Of a DNA stretch of 64,000 nt, positions 35,566 to 47,500 are shown one piece after another. The notes beneath the pieces were generated by a model. That model searched no databases and was not told the DNA's origin. It saw only the letters and a list, made by a program, of their open reading frames with translations. A program made the translations under genes and the position numbers. The number at the start of each line of letters is the position of its first letter. Position 1 is the stretch's first letter. Source of the DNA: Trogon surrucura (lineage: Eukaryota > Chordata > Aves > Trogoniformes > Trogonidae); contig CM036617.1 of the NCBI GenBank assembly GCA_020746105.1, positions 139,155,845 to 139,219,844 on the forward strand. Reading direction: 5' to 3'.

Positions 35566-38500
35566 GTCAGCGGCTCCATACTTACTCCCGGGCGGCGGCG
35601 GGGGGTCCGGCGGCGGGCTGAGGGGAGGCGAGCAGGGGCAGGTATGGCGGGCCGGGCCGGTGCCGCGGCTGTGGAGGGCGGCCGCTGCCCGGCCCCAGCG
35701 CAGCGCTGGCGGGGACAGCCGCGGGGTCGCGGGTCTGGGCGGCCCTTCCCTGCGAGGCGGCTCTTCCTCCCTCTTTCTCCTTTTCCGCCCCCAGCGAGGA
35801 ACGTGGCCCCTTTTATGAAACGAAGCCCGGGCGCGTTATGTGGTCCCGTAGGTGCCGGGGTGTCTCTTTTCTCTAATCCCGCACGTCCTGTCTGGGACAC
35901 CCAAACGCCGGGGTTGTTCTTTGAAGGGGAGGGCGAAGCGGAGGATGGTGAAGGTGGCGCTTTCCCCTTCGCTTTGGGTGGGTCCTCAGCAACCTGTCGG
36001 GCTCAGGGAATGGCCTCGATGGTGCCTCTCATCGTTCCAGCGCTTGTGTAGCCGAACCGTCGGGGCTCACCAGCCCAGGTAGGGGGACGGGGGTGTTGGG
36101 GCGGTCCCCGTCCGAGCAGCTCCCTGTGCCTCCCGGGCTCGGAGCTGCCAACCCCGGTCGGTGACAGCTGCTCTTGCCTGTGCGCGAAGGAGAGATGCTA
36201 AAAACTGTCGGGAGAGCAGGATGCAGCTGCTTCCTAACCGCACCTCAGGCGGGCTGACCCTGTCCTCGGGCTGAAACCAGATATTTACACTCCCTTGGGA
36301 AATAACGCATCTCTTCTGTAGTTGCCTTCATACGTGAGGTTTGAGTTAGGCTCAGCTTGCTTCCCCTAAAGCTTCTCCTTTCTTGGGGTAAGGCTAAGAG
36401 AGGTAAGGTCAAGGCTTAGGTTAGCTTTAACGTGCTTTTCCCCCTTAATCCCCCCTATATTGCATAGGTCGCTCGGGTGTATGGTTAGAAACAGTGGATT
36501 GATTAAAATCACAGATCTTAACTGGTTTAAGTAATAGAGATAGTCTTGGTTTTTATTTATACCAGGTAGAAGATGTTAGTTTGCAACTAAAGATAGTCTC
36601 TCTTGAGAAATAAGCACTTATCTTCTAGCAGTGGGAAAAGTATATCTTACTTTTACCTCTTAAAGGCTCATAAGAACCCAAATATACATTTATGTAGTGA
36701 AATAGATGATGTGCTAGTCCCTGAAGCGAACTTGATACAAGTGAAATATCAAGGCGTTTGGGATAGTGACTGGAATGCATTTTTTTTTAAAAAAAAGTGC
36801 ATGAAGTGTCTGAAAATGGTTTTCCTTTTAAACCAAAGAATTCCATTGGATAAAAGTTTGTCTAATTCATGACACAATGTTCTTTTTCGTTTGTCTATCA
36901 GTTTTGTTAGCACCACCCCTAACAGTTTTGGAGCTGGGAGGTTTTGTAAATTCACATTTCACCTTACTTATAGACAGAGGAGGGATACCCTAAATACTTG
37001 TTCTGAATTTGAAGAGGGTTTGGGTTTTGCTTTTAAGTTTCTGAGGGAACAATTCACTGAAACGAACAGAAGTTCGTTGTACGTGCAAGAGAGTAATGCT
37101 ATGAAATGCTTGTGCCTGCTGCTTAGCCACTGATCTCTATCACATATGCTTGATTTGTTCAAAGCTTTAGCTACTTGTGCTACTTAAACTTTTTAATTCA
37201 GTTTTGCTGTAATTTCCTAACATAACACACTAGAGTTATTATGAGCCTAATATCAGCTTTTAAAACAAAGCATATTTATCCACAATAACTGTTTATTTTT
37301 AGAACACATCCGATTTTAAGTCTTAAGTCATAGTAAATGATTTAAGAAGGAAGCTGCTTAAAATATTTGAAATGCTCTTAAGCACAAAAAATGTATTGTT
37401 CATCTGAAAGTGTTGTTAACAGCTTCTAAAATTTTTAGTGTTTTAATAATTGAGACTTGCAGACATCAGATTATTCCCTTGTCTTTCCCTTAGTGTATGT
37501 CAACTGAGATTTTTGCTTTACTCTAATTGAATACCTAGTATGTGTGTGATCACTGCCCAGGGTATTGTATTTCATGTGCAAGTGCATGTCTTCTGGAAAC
37601 TTTTGTTTTTAAAGAAAAAAAAAAAGCCACTTAGGAATGTTGGAAGACAATTCAAAACCAGCCACACTCTAAAATCCGTGAATCATTGTAAATTCATCAA
37701 ACTAAGAAGGTATTCCAGCGTTAATTCTGTATCTTTTCAGCTGTTAAGTTTTTGTGAGTTTGTGTGAAAGCAGGGGATTGTAAATAACCTCTAAAGAAAT
37801 GCTGTGGGGTATAATATGTTGTGTTTCATTAGTTCGTATTGATATACTTCTAATATGCAATATTTGTTATTTCTGCAGTTGTGGTTGTAAGTCCTATATG
37901 CTTTCACAGTTGTGTTTCTCTGTGGAAAGACAGAGCTAGACTCTTCTCAGAGACGGGTAGTGGAAGGATGAGAGGCAGCAGGCACAAGTGGAACATGACA
38001 AATTCTGATTAGGTGTAAGGAAAAGAAAATTACACCAGAGTGGTAGACTGTTGGAACAGGGACCCAGAGAGGCTGTGGGATCTCCATTCTTGGAGGTTAG
38101 CCCTTGGACCCAGCCTTGAATTAGCGCACTTATTGGTGCACATGAACTCTTGTATGAACAGTGTTTTTGACTAAAATTGATGTGCATCGTTAATCTCTTA
38201 CAGGTTTGTAGCTGGGTGTTTTAAATAAAGGGTTTTCTTTGTGCGTCACATTCTAAGTTGGACAGGCAAACTGAGAGTCTCAAATGTCATTTGAATAAGT
38301 GTAAACATTAGCCATTGAATGGGAAAAAAAACAATAAGTGTACTTTTTCAGACTGAGGAAGATGTTTCCTTCACTGAAATTGGGGGAAGGTAGAGGGAGG
38401 AGCTTAGAGGTGGCTCTTCTGAGGATGAATTGCATTCCGGGCTGTTCCAAACTGGAACTGTTAAGGTACGCTCCTCTTGTTAGATCTTTCCCGTGGATGT

Positions 38501-41500
38501 CTTGGAGATGTGGTGTTTCGGTGGCAATGCAGTCATCTGTTCTAGTGAGGTACTAAAGAGAACAGGTTGGGGGGGAGCTGTAAATAGAAGGTCGGGTTTT
38601 ACTTGTGAGAAATTAATAGTCTTTTAACCATTAACAATAGCAATACGTAACTATAAACAGGAATACAGAAATATAACATGAAACAGTTCACATTTAATAG
38701 GAACGTTAATTTCTTTAGCTGTCTTGTATTTCAAAAAATGAAAAAGGTGTACTAATGCCTGCCTAAAATCCCCATCTGACTTGAGCTCTAGCCCTCTGTC
38801 CCTTTCTGAGAAAATCCTATTTTGGAATACACTGACTTAAGACATACCTATATTTTAGTCCTGTTGAGGAAGGAAGTGTAAAGGAGAAGAAAGTCTGTTG
38901 AATTAATAATGAACATTTACTGGGGATAGTAGATGGGGTCACGCTGGTGGTATCAGCAGATTCATGGTCCTGGGCTTCACACTGCAAGAGCAGAATGAAA
39001 ATAAAAACCCTGTAGTGGTAAAAATAGAGTATGTCTGATACCTTAGGATTTTTTTTAGATACCGTTTTGAACATAGACTCTTGGTTTGCTGCACTAAGAA
39101 TGAGAAAGGTTTAGGTATTGCTATTTGGGGAGATTGCTAATTTTGGAGATTAATCTGAATTCAAAGGTTTAAGCAAAGTTTCTGGTTGCACTGCTCACGT
39201 TTAACTTGATAAGCTCAATCCTATTTGTTCTAGAAAGAGTCTGTGTAAGTTAAAATATGCAAGTTTTGAAAATATTTTTGAATGACCTTGTAGCATATCA
39301 CTCAAGTTAATAACCTGTTACTTTGACCTTCCTCCCCACCCTCTTTCCTCTACCAAGCTGACAAGCTTATCGGGCAATTTCCTCAAAGCATGCCGTGAAA
39401 AAACATGGCACTAAATTCAAACAAAACATTGCAGGTAGATGAGCTGCTGTTCTGATTATGACTAGGCGTGTGGTTTTATTATTGTATAAAATTATTATAG
39501 TGTTCCTCAAGAACAATTGTCTTATGTAGTGGTTTGATCTAGTTCCCAAATGCTGATTTAATTGACAGAAAATTATGCCTATTACATACTGGTAAAAATG
39601 CACGTGTTTAGGTGGAGACCTGTATGAGAAGTATTGCACATCTCTTCCATGATCCTTACCTACTGCTTTAAAAACTTTCATCTGGATGTTCCTTACCATA
39701 AGTTCATATTTAATGTTTCCTTTATTGTGTTTATATAAAAATGAAGTGGTGCCCTGAAACCTTAAGTTTGGTTCAAGTTCAACAAGTCTTACTGTGGTGA
39801 TCCGAGGTGCTCTGCTTCCTTCCTCAGACGTGCTGTAGACCTTAAATTTGTGCATCATGTACTGTAGGTTTTTATGGATGTTGCGTAGGGAATGTATCTG
39901 TGTGCACATGCTTACGGAAGGTCCCTTACCTTTGTTTTTTCTTAAAGAATGTGTCTCCGGAATTAATAATTCCTAATGCAAGTGTCCTATACAAATATTT
40001 TTCACCTACAGTGTATATATAAATAGCATATAAGTAACTTAGTGGCTTGGTCTTCACCAGTCGAAAGTCTAACGTGACTTTTTTGTGTGTCTTTTTTGTT
40101 CCTCAGAAAATCCCTAAACTCTGTTAAACACTAGTCAACGGTTGCTTTATCTGTTAAAATACTCTTGAATTTTCATGCTAGCAATCAGAAAAGCTGGAGC
40201 TCTAGACATGCTTTGTTGCTAGAAGTGTATTTTATGTTTTTTGACATATCTCCTGGTCTTAAATGAAATGCATTTTATTTTCAGCTCAAGCTTGTGCAGA
40301 TGTTCTGGCATTAGCCAAAGAAGCTAGAAAGCGAAATCTTGGTCCTCTTCATCCTTCCTTTAATGTGATAAAAATAATAAGAGATGGACTAATGAAAAAT
40401 CTTCCAGAAAACACTCACCAGTTGTCATCAGGCAGACTGTGTATCTCACTAACCAGAGTATCAGATGGTAAAAATGCATTGATATCTAATTTTAACTCTA
40501 AAGAAGAAGTTGTCCAGGTATGTTTATTTCTGCAGCTTTTAAAAGTTTCTGTAACCTCAGATCCATTTAACATCATCCACTGGATTGCTGTTTAAGACAT
40601 TGTAAGAGACTGTGACTTTGACAGTACTTTAAAGGTGAATTCAAGCTTCATTATGCCAAATTCAGTTGCTAGTTTTCCCAGTCCATGTATCTCCAAACTG
40701 CTGTAGTGAGTAGGTACAAGGGATCAATCTTTAAAGGCATTTATTTTTAAATGTAGTGTTCCTGATTAAACTATAACCTTTATGAATTTTTTTTTTTCAG
40801 AGACCATTCTTATAAAAGCAGTGATTGAGAAATAATCAAAAATATATCTTTTACAGATTCTTAATATCAGTTACAAAGCTAGTTTAATATGATACCAGAA
40901 CATTGACATTTGTGTCCCCAGTTGGTGACTTTGGTTACTCAGAAAATGTACAGCTTAAGTGAATGATCACCTTTTTTCTTGCTAATTAGCATTTCTAGAA
41001 ATTGTCTTTTAGGGAGTCTCAGAAACTTGCTTGTTTATGGTTTGTTTAGCTTTCTTTTTAGATGGAGTGTGGACTGTGGCTACATTCTAAAAAAGAAATG
41101 TGAAATACACTCATCCTGTTTAAAATAGTGCTTGATTACACCTTATTTTCCTTCGTTTTACTCAAGTGTACTTATTGGGGATGTTTTTGGTTGCTTGTTG
41201 GTTGTTTTTTCTGCTAATGTCTAAAGAGATAAAGATAAATGATAATTTCAGTAATAGAATACTTACCATTTAATTTATATGGTCTTGTTTTCCTACAGGC
41301 TTTAATCTGTAGTTCATTTGTCCCTATTTATTGTGGCCTAATTCCACCATCGTTTAGAGGTGTGGTAAGTCTCTATTGTTATGATCTAAAAGTACTTTCA
41401 GCTGAAAATATTAAGATACAGTGTATGTGTTGTGGGGTTTTTTTTTTTCAGTTACCCTACTGTAAAATGAATTAATACCTTTGTCATAGCTTCTAGTACT

Positions 41501-44500
41501 GCAGCTGTATTTTACAACTTTTCAAAAAAGCCAGGGAACACTAGATGTGTGCAAGATGTGTTACGTATATTTCTTCTCCACCCTGCAACACACACGCATG
41601 CTCTCTCTCTCCCAAATTTCTTGTTTGCTGATGCAGTAACTTAAAGAGAGCATCCTAAGCCAGCAAGTATTTAACCTGAGGATAAACATTGTTAAAGAAA
41701 TTGATACTTATTCATCTGTGCAAATTTATAGGAAAGGTCATTTGACCTAAAAAAAACCTTGTAGGATAGTATATGGTATATCTTTGTGTTCTTGGATCTG
41801 CCTTAAAACTTGATTCAAGTTCCATGTTCAGTTAGATACCAATAAAGCTTTAGAATGTCTTCTGTCATTTGTATCCAGTGTAAGCAATGTTGCTTTTTAA
41901 AGGTGAAGGGTCAGTATATTAGTCTGTTTTATTACTTTGCAGGAACTGTTGATAACAAAACCTCTTAATACTTTATGGCTGTACTGAGTTTTCTAAAATT
42001 CTCCATTACAGGGGCAACGACTGCAGAAAACTTAGTGTAGTTTGTAGGGGTTTTGATTAATCATAGAATCATAGAATGTTAGGGATTGGAAGGGACCTCG
42101 AAAGATCATCAAGTCCAATCCCCCTGCCAGAGCAGGAATGCCTAGATAATGCTACATAGGAACGTGTCCAGGCAGGTCTTGAATGTCTCCAGAGAAGGAG
42201 ACTCCACAACCTCCCTGGGCAGCCTGTTCCAGTGTTCCGTCACCCTCACTGAGAAGAAGTTTCTTCTCGAGTTTAAGCGGAACCTCTTATGTTCCAGTTT
42301 CAGCCCATTACCCCTTGTCCTATCAGTGGTTGTCACTGAGAAGAGCCTGAGTCTGAAAGCAGACATGCACTTCAAATCCAGGCAGTGACATTCATGACTT
42401 TTTGTTGCAGTGTTGTATTAGCCTGGGTTGGTTTTCCTGCCAGCTTTGGTGCTCCTTACAAGGAGAAGGGAAGAGTATTGAAAGAAAACTCAGAACATCT
42501 TTAACAGTGCTTGATTACTGAGTATTCTCAAGGCATTCAGAAAGCGATAAAAGGTCAAGAAGGGTAGACATGAAATGTGTTTTTGTCTTCATGGTGAGAT
42601 TTAAGCAAAAGTGATTAGAACTGCCCAGGGGATTTTTCTTTATTTGTATTTATAAACCTTGTATGTCTCCTTAAACTGTTCCAGATTAAAGGTGTTATGA
42701 AAACAGGACGTTGGACTGAATCCAAGGTTTAGGTGGATCCAGGCTAATCTGGCTCTTAGTTCTTGTCACCAGACAACAACGTTATTTTAAAAGACTTAGT
42801 TCAGCGTACAAAAGCATACAAGTGTTGCTTTATTTGGTTGTATTTTCAGGGAAGAAAGGAATTACTCTATCCTTTTCATCTTCATACTTGTTTTGATACA
42901 ATTTTAGTGCTTAGGAAGCATTTTTGACGTAGCTTGGTTGAGAATGCTGCAGTCACGTGCCTGGCATGGCTCCTCTAGGGCTTATCCGCAGTAGAATGCC
43001 AAGTATGTAAACTCTGTAGTATCTTGCTGTTTACCAGCTTGCTGGTTCGTGCGTGTCTATGTTAAAACAAAGACCTAAGCATAGCTTTCAATAGATATAT
43101 CTAACTGCCTGTTGTGAAGCTTTTGGGTGCAGTGGGGTTTGTTTGTATGTGGGTTTTTTGGTTGTGTTTTTGTGGGGTTTTTTTAGTGCTTTCAAACGCA
43201 GCAATGGCATTAATTAAAAAATTACTTGAGGAAACAGAGAGGCAGAAACTCCAAATAATTAAAACCATTTACCTCTGTAGAACAATGACTCAGATGTGTA
43301 CTTGCACCTTTTAATAATTTCACAAGAAGGCTGCATGCTGTGGCTCTGCCTTTGCTAAACCTGTTGTGTTGTACTTGATGCTTCCACAAAGGACTTGGTG
43401 ATTGCATGTGTAGCTTAGTGATTTCATTATCCATCTACAGGAAGTTTGTCAGTAGCTGCAGGCTGCTTGGTTTAACGAGTGTCTGAGAAAGCTGACAGGT
43501 AGGAACAGGCTACTCTGGAAGAGTATGTTGGATAAATTATTCTGAGCTGTCTTCTTCCTAATTCCTAACTCGTTTCTCAGAATGGTTGGGGAGTGAGTAT
43601 CAAGGCAGATGAAATTGGTAATTCAGGTTGCTCCTGCTCAAAACACCTGCTCTGTTACCTTTACGTTTTAGGAAGACCTCCAGGTCTTGTCTCTTGCCTG
43701 GTTAGGAAAAAGGAAAATGCAACCACTAAACCAGCAATCCTGGTAATGGGGAGTGGTCTTCTGCCACTCTCTGAACAAACTGGCTACAGCTGGTCTCACT
43801 GGAATGACAGCTGTGGTGTGTGGCTGCAGGAGTTGTCTTTGGCCACAGCAGCTGCTGCATTATAGGTTAGGTACCCCAATATAGAACTCTTCAGTTCTTA
43901 GATCTTAAAATGTGTGAGGTGGTGATGCACCAGAACAGTAGAAATGGACAACTGGACATGAAGGGGACAAAAGCGTAACCTGGAACAGCTTCCAAACTTG
44001 TCCTCAAAGCAGAATAGATAATCTGTGACTGCTGGCAAGGTTTCTGAGGCAGTGTCTGTTTTTTACTTAGATTTTCTTTATGTCCAAATATTTCTGATGC
44101 TTTTATATAAAATTCTAATTAATAAGAGTAATTTTAAGTTACTCTTGTTCTAGCTGAGTGGTTTAGTATCATGGAACTTGAGCTTTCAAGAGTAGAGCTG
44201 TTCTTTCAGAAGTGGTAGCTTTTTGACTGATACTTGCCGTTGAGGAAGAGGACAGAGCTGTAATACTTTTTCTCTGCATGTCATGTAGGTTTATGATCAT
44301 TCCAGTGGACTTACTCTTTCTTAAACATACAGAAAAATCCCAGATAGAATACTTCTAGGCTGTCTGTGGAACTGTAGGTAGGGATAATTTTTTTTTAACT
44401 GGCGTTAGAGCACAAAGCATACTACTCAAAATGTGTAGGCACTGACTCTTCTGTTAGTCTTAAATGCTGATTAATTATTTCATGGGAAATCTGCTAGTTC

Positions 44501-47500
44501 TACATTTTCAGCCTTTGAGACTTTGTATTTCTGTTAATTTTTGTAGCGCTACGTGGATGGAGGAATCAGTGACAACTTACCTCACTATGAATCTAAGAAT
44601 ACCATCACAGTTTCACCTTTTGCTGGGGAGTGCGATATCTGTCCAAAGGGGAATTCTGCCAATTTTCATGAAATGAATGTGACCAACACCAGCATTCAGT
44701 TCAGTTTGGGAAACCTTTATCGCTTAACACAAGCGCTCTTTCCACCAGAACCTAAAGTAAGTCATTGTCTTCATGTAGTTACTAAAAAATATTTCCATAT
44801 AAAGGCCTTGCTTTGCAGAAAGCTACAGTGGTCTTAGCATTTCATCTAGTAGTTTGGTTTTGATTTTTTTTTCATGATTAGTCTTCATTCTCCTTATTTT
44901 TAGTCTCTCTCAGACTAAAAATGGATGTCCTGCTTTTGGCTTTCAGTATCTATTTGGGAATTAGCACAGGATTCTATCACAAAATCAACACTGGTAAATC
45001 AGTAACTTTCAGTTTGTAATCTTTTCACATTTACCTGCTAGCCAGGTGCTGTAAAACGGAGCAGAAGTTCTAAAGCCTCATGGTTTTGTGAAGTTCTCAA
45101 GTAATGCTTCATATAGGCAAGCTGCCTTTAAACTGTTGATTGCAATTAACTGCTGTTAATTGCAGATCTGATGAGGGAAGTGCTCTTGGATTGCACTTGT
45201 AGAAGCTGAAAAAATGAAAATGGACTTTGCCATTTGGCTTGAGAGATACTGCAGAGGAGAAGTAATGCTCCTGACTGCTATAGGTGTGGGTTTTTTTAAC
45301 TGAGGTGGTTTTGATCACTTGAAGAAAAATATTAAATTCTGTTTATGTAGGCTTTTTTTTTTTTTTGTCTAGAACTACTGTGTAGGTGAGTTGGTGTTGG
45401 ATCTGGTCAAAGATGTTTTCATATGGAAAACTCTTGAGTCTGAGCATGAGAATTGCAGAGCTGACTTTTCATAGTTTTGAGGAGTGGGAAGCACTAGGAT
45501 GGAAGGAGGGAAATTGGCATATTCCAAGCCACCCTGTTTTGTTCTTGCTTGCATTTTTGGTGTATAATTCAGTGCATCTGTAATAGCTGAAAGATAAGGT
45601 CATGTAGGCATGAACATGTATGCATCATCACAGTAGGAATATTGACCGGAATCTGTTGAATTATGACAATTGTTAATGTAAATTTTTCTTACAAGAATGG
45701 AGAGTGATTGGAAGTGGCTTTTCATTCTGCAAACTGTTGATCTTAAGTTGAATCTCCTTTTATTTATCTGACTCATTTACCCTGTCTTTACAGGTACTAG
45801 GAGAGATCTGTGAGCAAGGATATTCAGATGCTCTTAAGTTCTTGAAAGAGAATGGTATGTTACACGTATGGATAATTATTGATGATGTGGTCTTTACCTG
45901 AGTTAAAAAAACCAAAGAAGGTGAGGGGGTTATACGTAGCTAAGAAGGGGCTAAGTCTTTGAGTTTTGTTTTTTTTTAAGGGATCATGATTAAATTTAGT
46001 CCTTGTAGGAATCACATAGCTGTAGTAACTGTTCACCTGCGCTAGAAGTGCTACCACACAGAAATTGTGTTTCCATCAAATTTGTGTGAAGTGAGTGTTG
46101 AGGTGTTAAGTGGAATTACCAAAGAATTCCAATTCTAGGGGAATCATACTATTAGTGTTTCTTTTATGTTAATTCTGAGGGATAGGAATACGCTATTGCT
46201 TCTCACTCCTACGAAACCTGTATCTACTTATCACCTCCTCTCTGCTAACATGCAAGTGAATTTCTAGGTAAAGTCCTGTAGTCCACAACTGGGAGCTGGT
46301 TAGCAACAGTTTAAACTTAGTCACAGACAAATCCTTAGTCTGTATCGTGAAAGACTTTAGAAGACAACTTGTAATGTAGCAGTTGTTGAGACCCAGATAA
46401 ATTTAGGAAGAACTGAAAGTTGCTCTGCTCTCTTAATTCTGGTAACATGTTATATGTTATTAAATGTTACTGCTCTACACACTTTGAGACAAACAAGTTA
46501 AAGATAGTAACTTGATATTAGCATGAAGTTAACCATGTGTTAAAATATGCCTGGCCTCTGTAGTCTTGGGGCGCAGAAGCAAGTTGATACTGGGTCGGAT
46601 TAGAGGAATGGAAACCGAGATGTGGTGTTGGTACGAGTACGGGTGATACCAGTATTGTAATGCAGTCATAGCTCCATGTGCTCACTGGTTATACTCTGTT
46701 ATATCTAAACATTAAATATTCAAGTTTTCTCAGAACACTGCTCTCTAAGAATGTCCCAGTTCTGCTTAAGAGTTTAATTTTCTAGTCATGTTATTAAATA
46801 TTCCATGGGAGAGTCCTGCTTTATGCCTTTTACCAGGTGATTAAAGCACAAGAGCCTATACAAAGCACCTGTAACTTGTGGTTGTGTTCTGACCCCCTGA
46901 GTTTCCTGTGTGCATGTTTCCATCTGACCCTGGTATCTGAGATCCCTTGCAGTTCTTCCTTCATGTATGTTCCCCACATCCTCTGTGTTGCACTATTGTC
47001 CTTCTTTTCCATGTTACTGATCCTGTGATCACCTTTGTTCTTATCCTGTCACAGGTTTGTCTTGCTTCAAGCTTAATCAGTGATAATTATAACCTTTCCC
47101 AAGTCCGTTGTTATGCATCTCATTTCTTGTTAAATTATAAATTGTTAATTTACCCCCATATGTAACACTTAATATAACTTTTTTTTTAAAAAAAAATCTA
47201 CTATATACTATTTTTACCATATATTCTTTTAGGAGTAATTGTAAGTAGGATACAGATTCTGTTGTATGTAGGTATGAATCATATTCAGTGTTGGTAGTCT
47301 TTACATATAGATAACTTCAAAATGATTTTCTGGAAACTGAGGATAAGTGCCATTTGTTTATTTTTCAATTTGTGCTCATTATCTAGTGCTTGTTTCTAAG
47401 GTAGTTATCAATGCCATTTTCTAATTTGCACCAGTTTTGCAAGGCAACCAATGCTAATTTAGATGTATACTTTGGATATTTCTTAATATTGAACTCTACA

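Larger units (their letters stand above)
34950..36130 (+). promoter_or_regulatory. PNPLA3: CpG island and promoter of PNPLA3
   Basis: GC content and CpG density rise sharply from about 34950 and fall after about 36130, covering exon 1. Upstream of the start are GC boxes (ggggcggggcg near 35225), an inverted CCAAT box (attgg, about 35241), an octamer ATTTGCAT at 35182-35189, and gccgccatgt (35264-35273), which resembles a YY1 site. No well-placed TATA box is seen. The transcription start is probably in 35250-35330 but cannot be fixed from sequence. Confidence 0.75.

Noticed and set aside
34908-35900. 330-codon minus-strand frame over the PNPLA3 promoter
   Set aside because: Stop-poor because of CpG-island composition; Arg/Pro/Ala-rich with no domain, and it overlaps the genuine exon 1 on the other strand.
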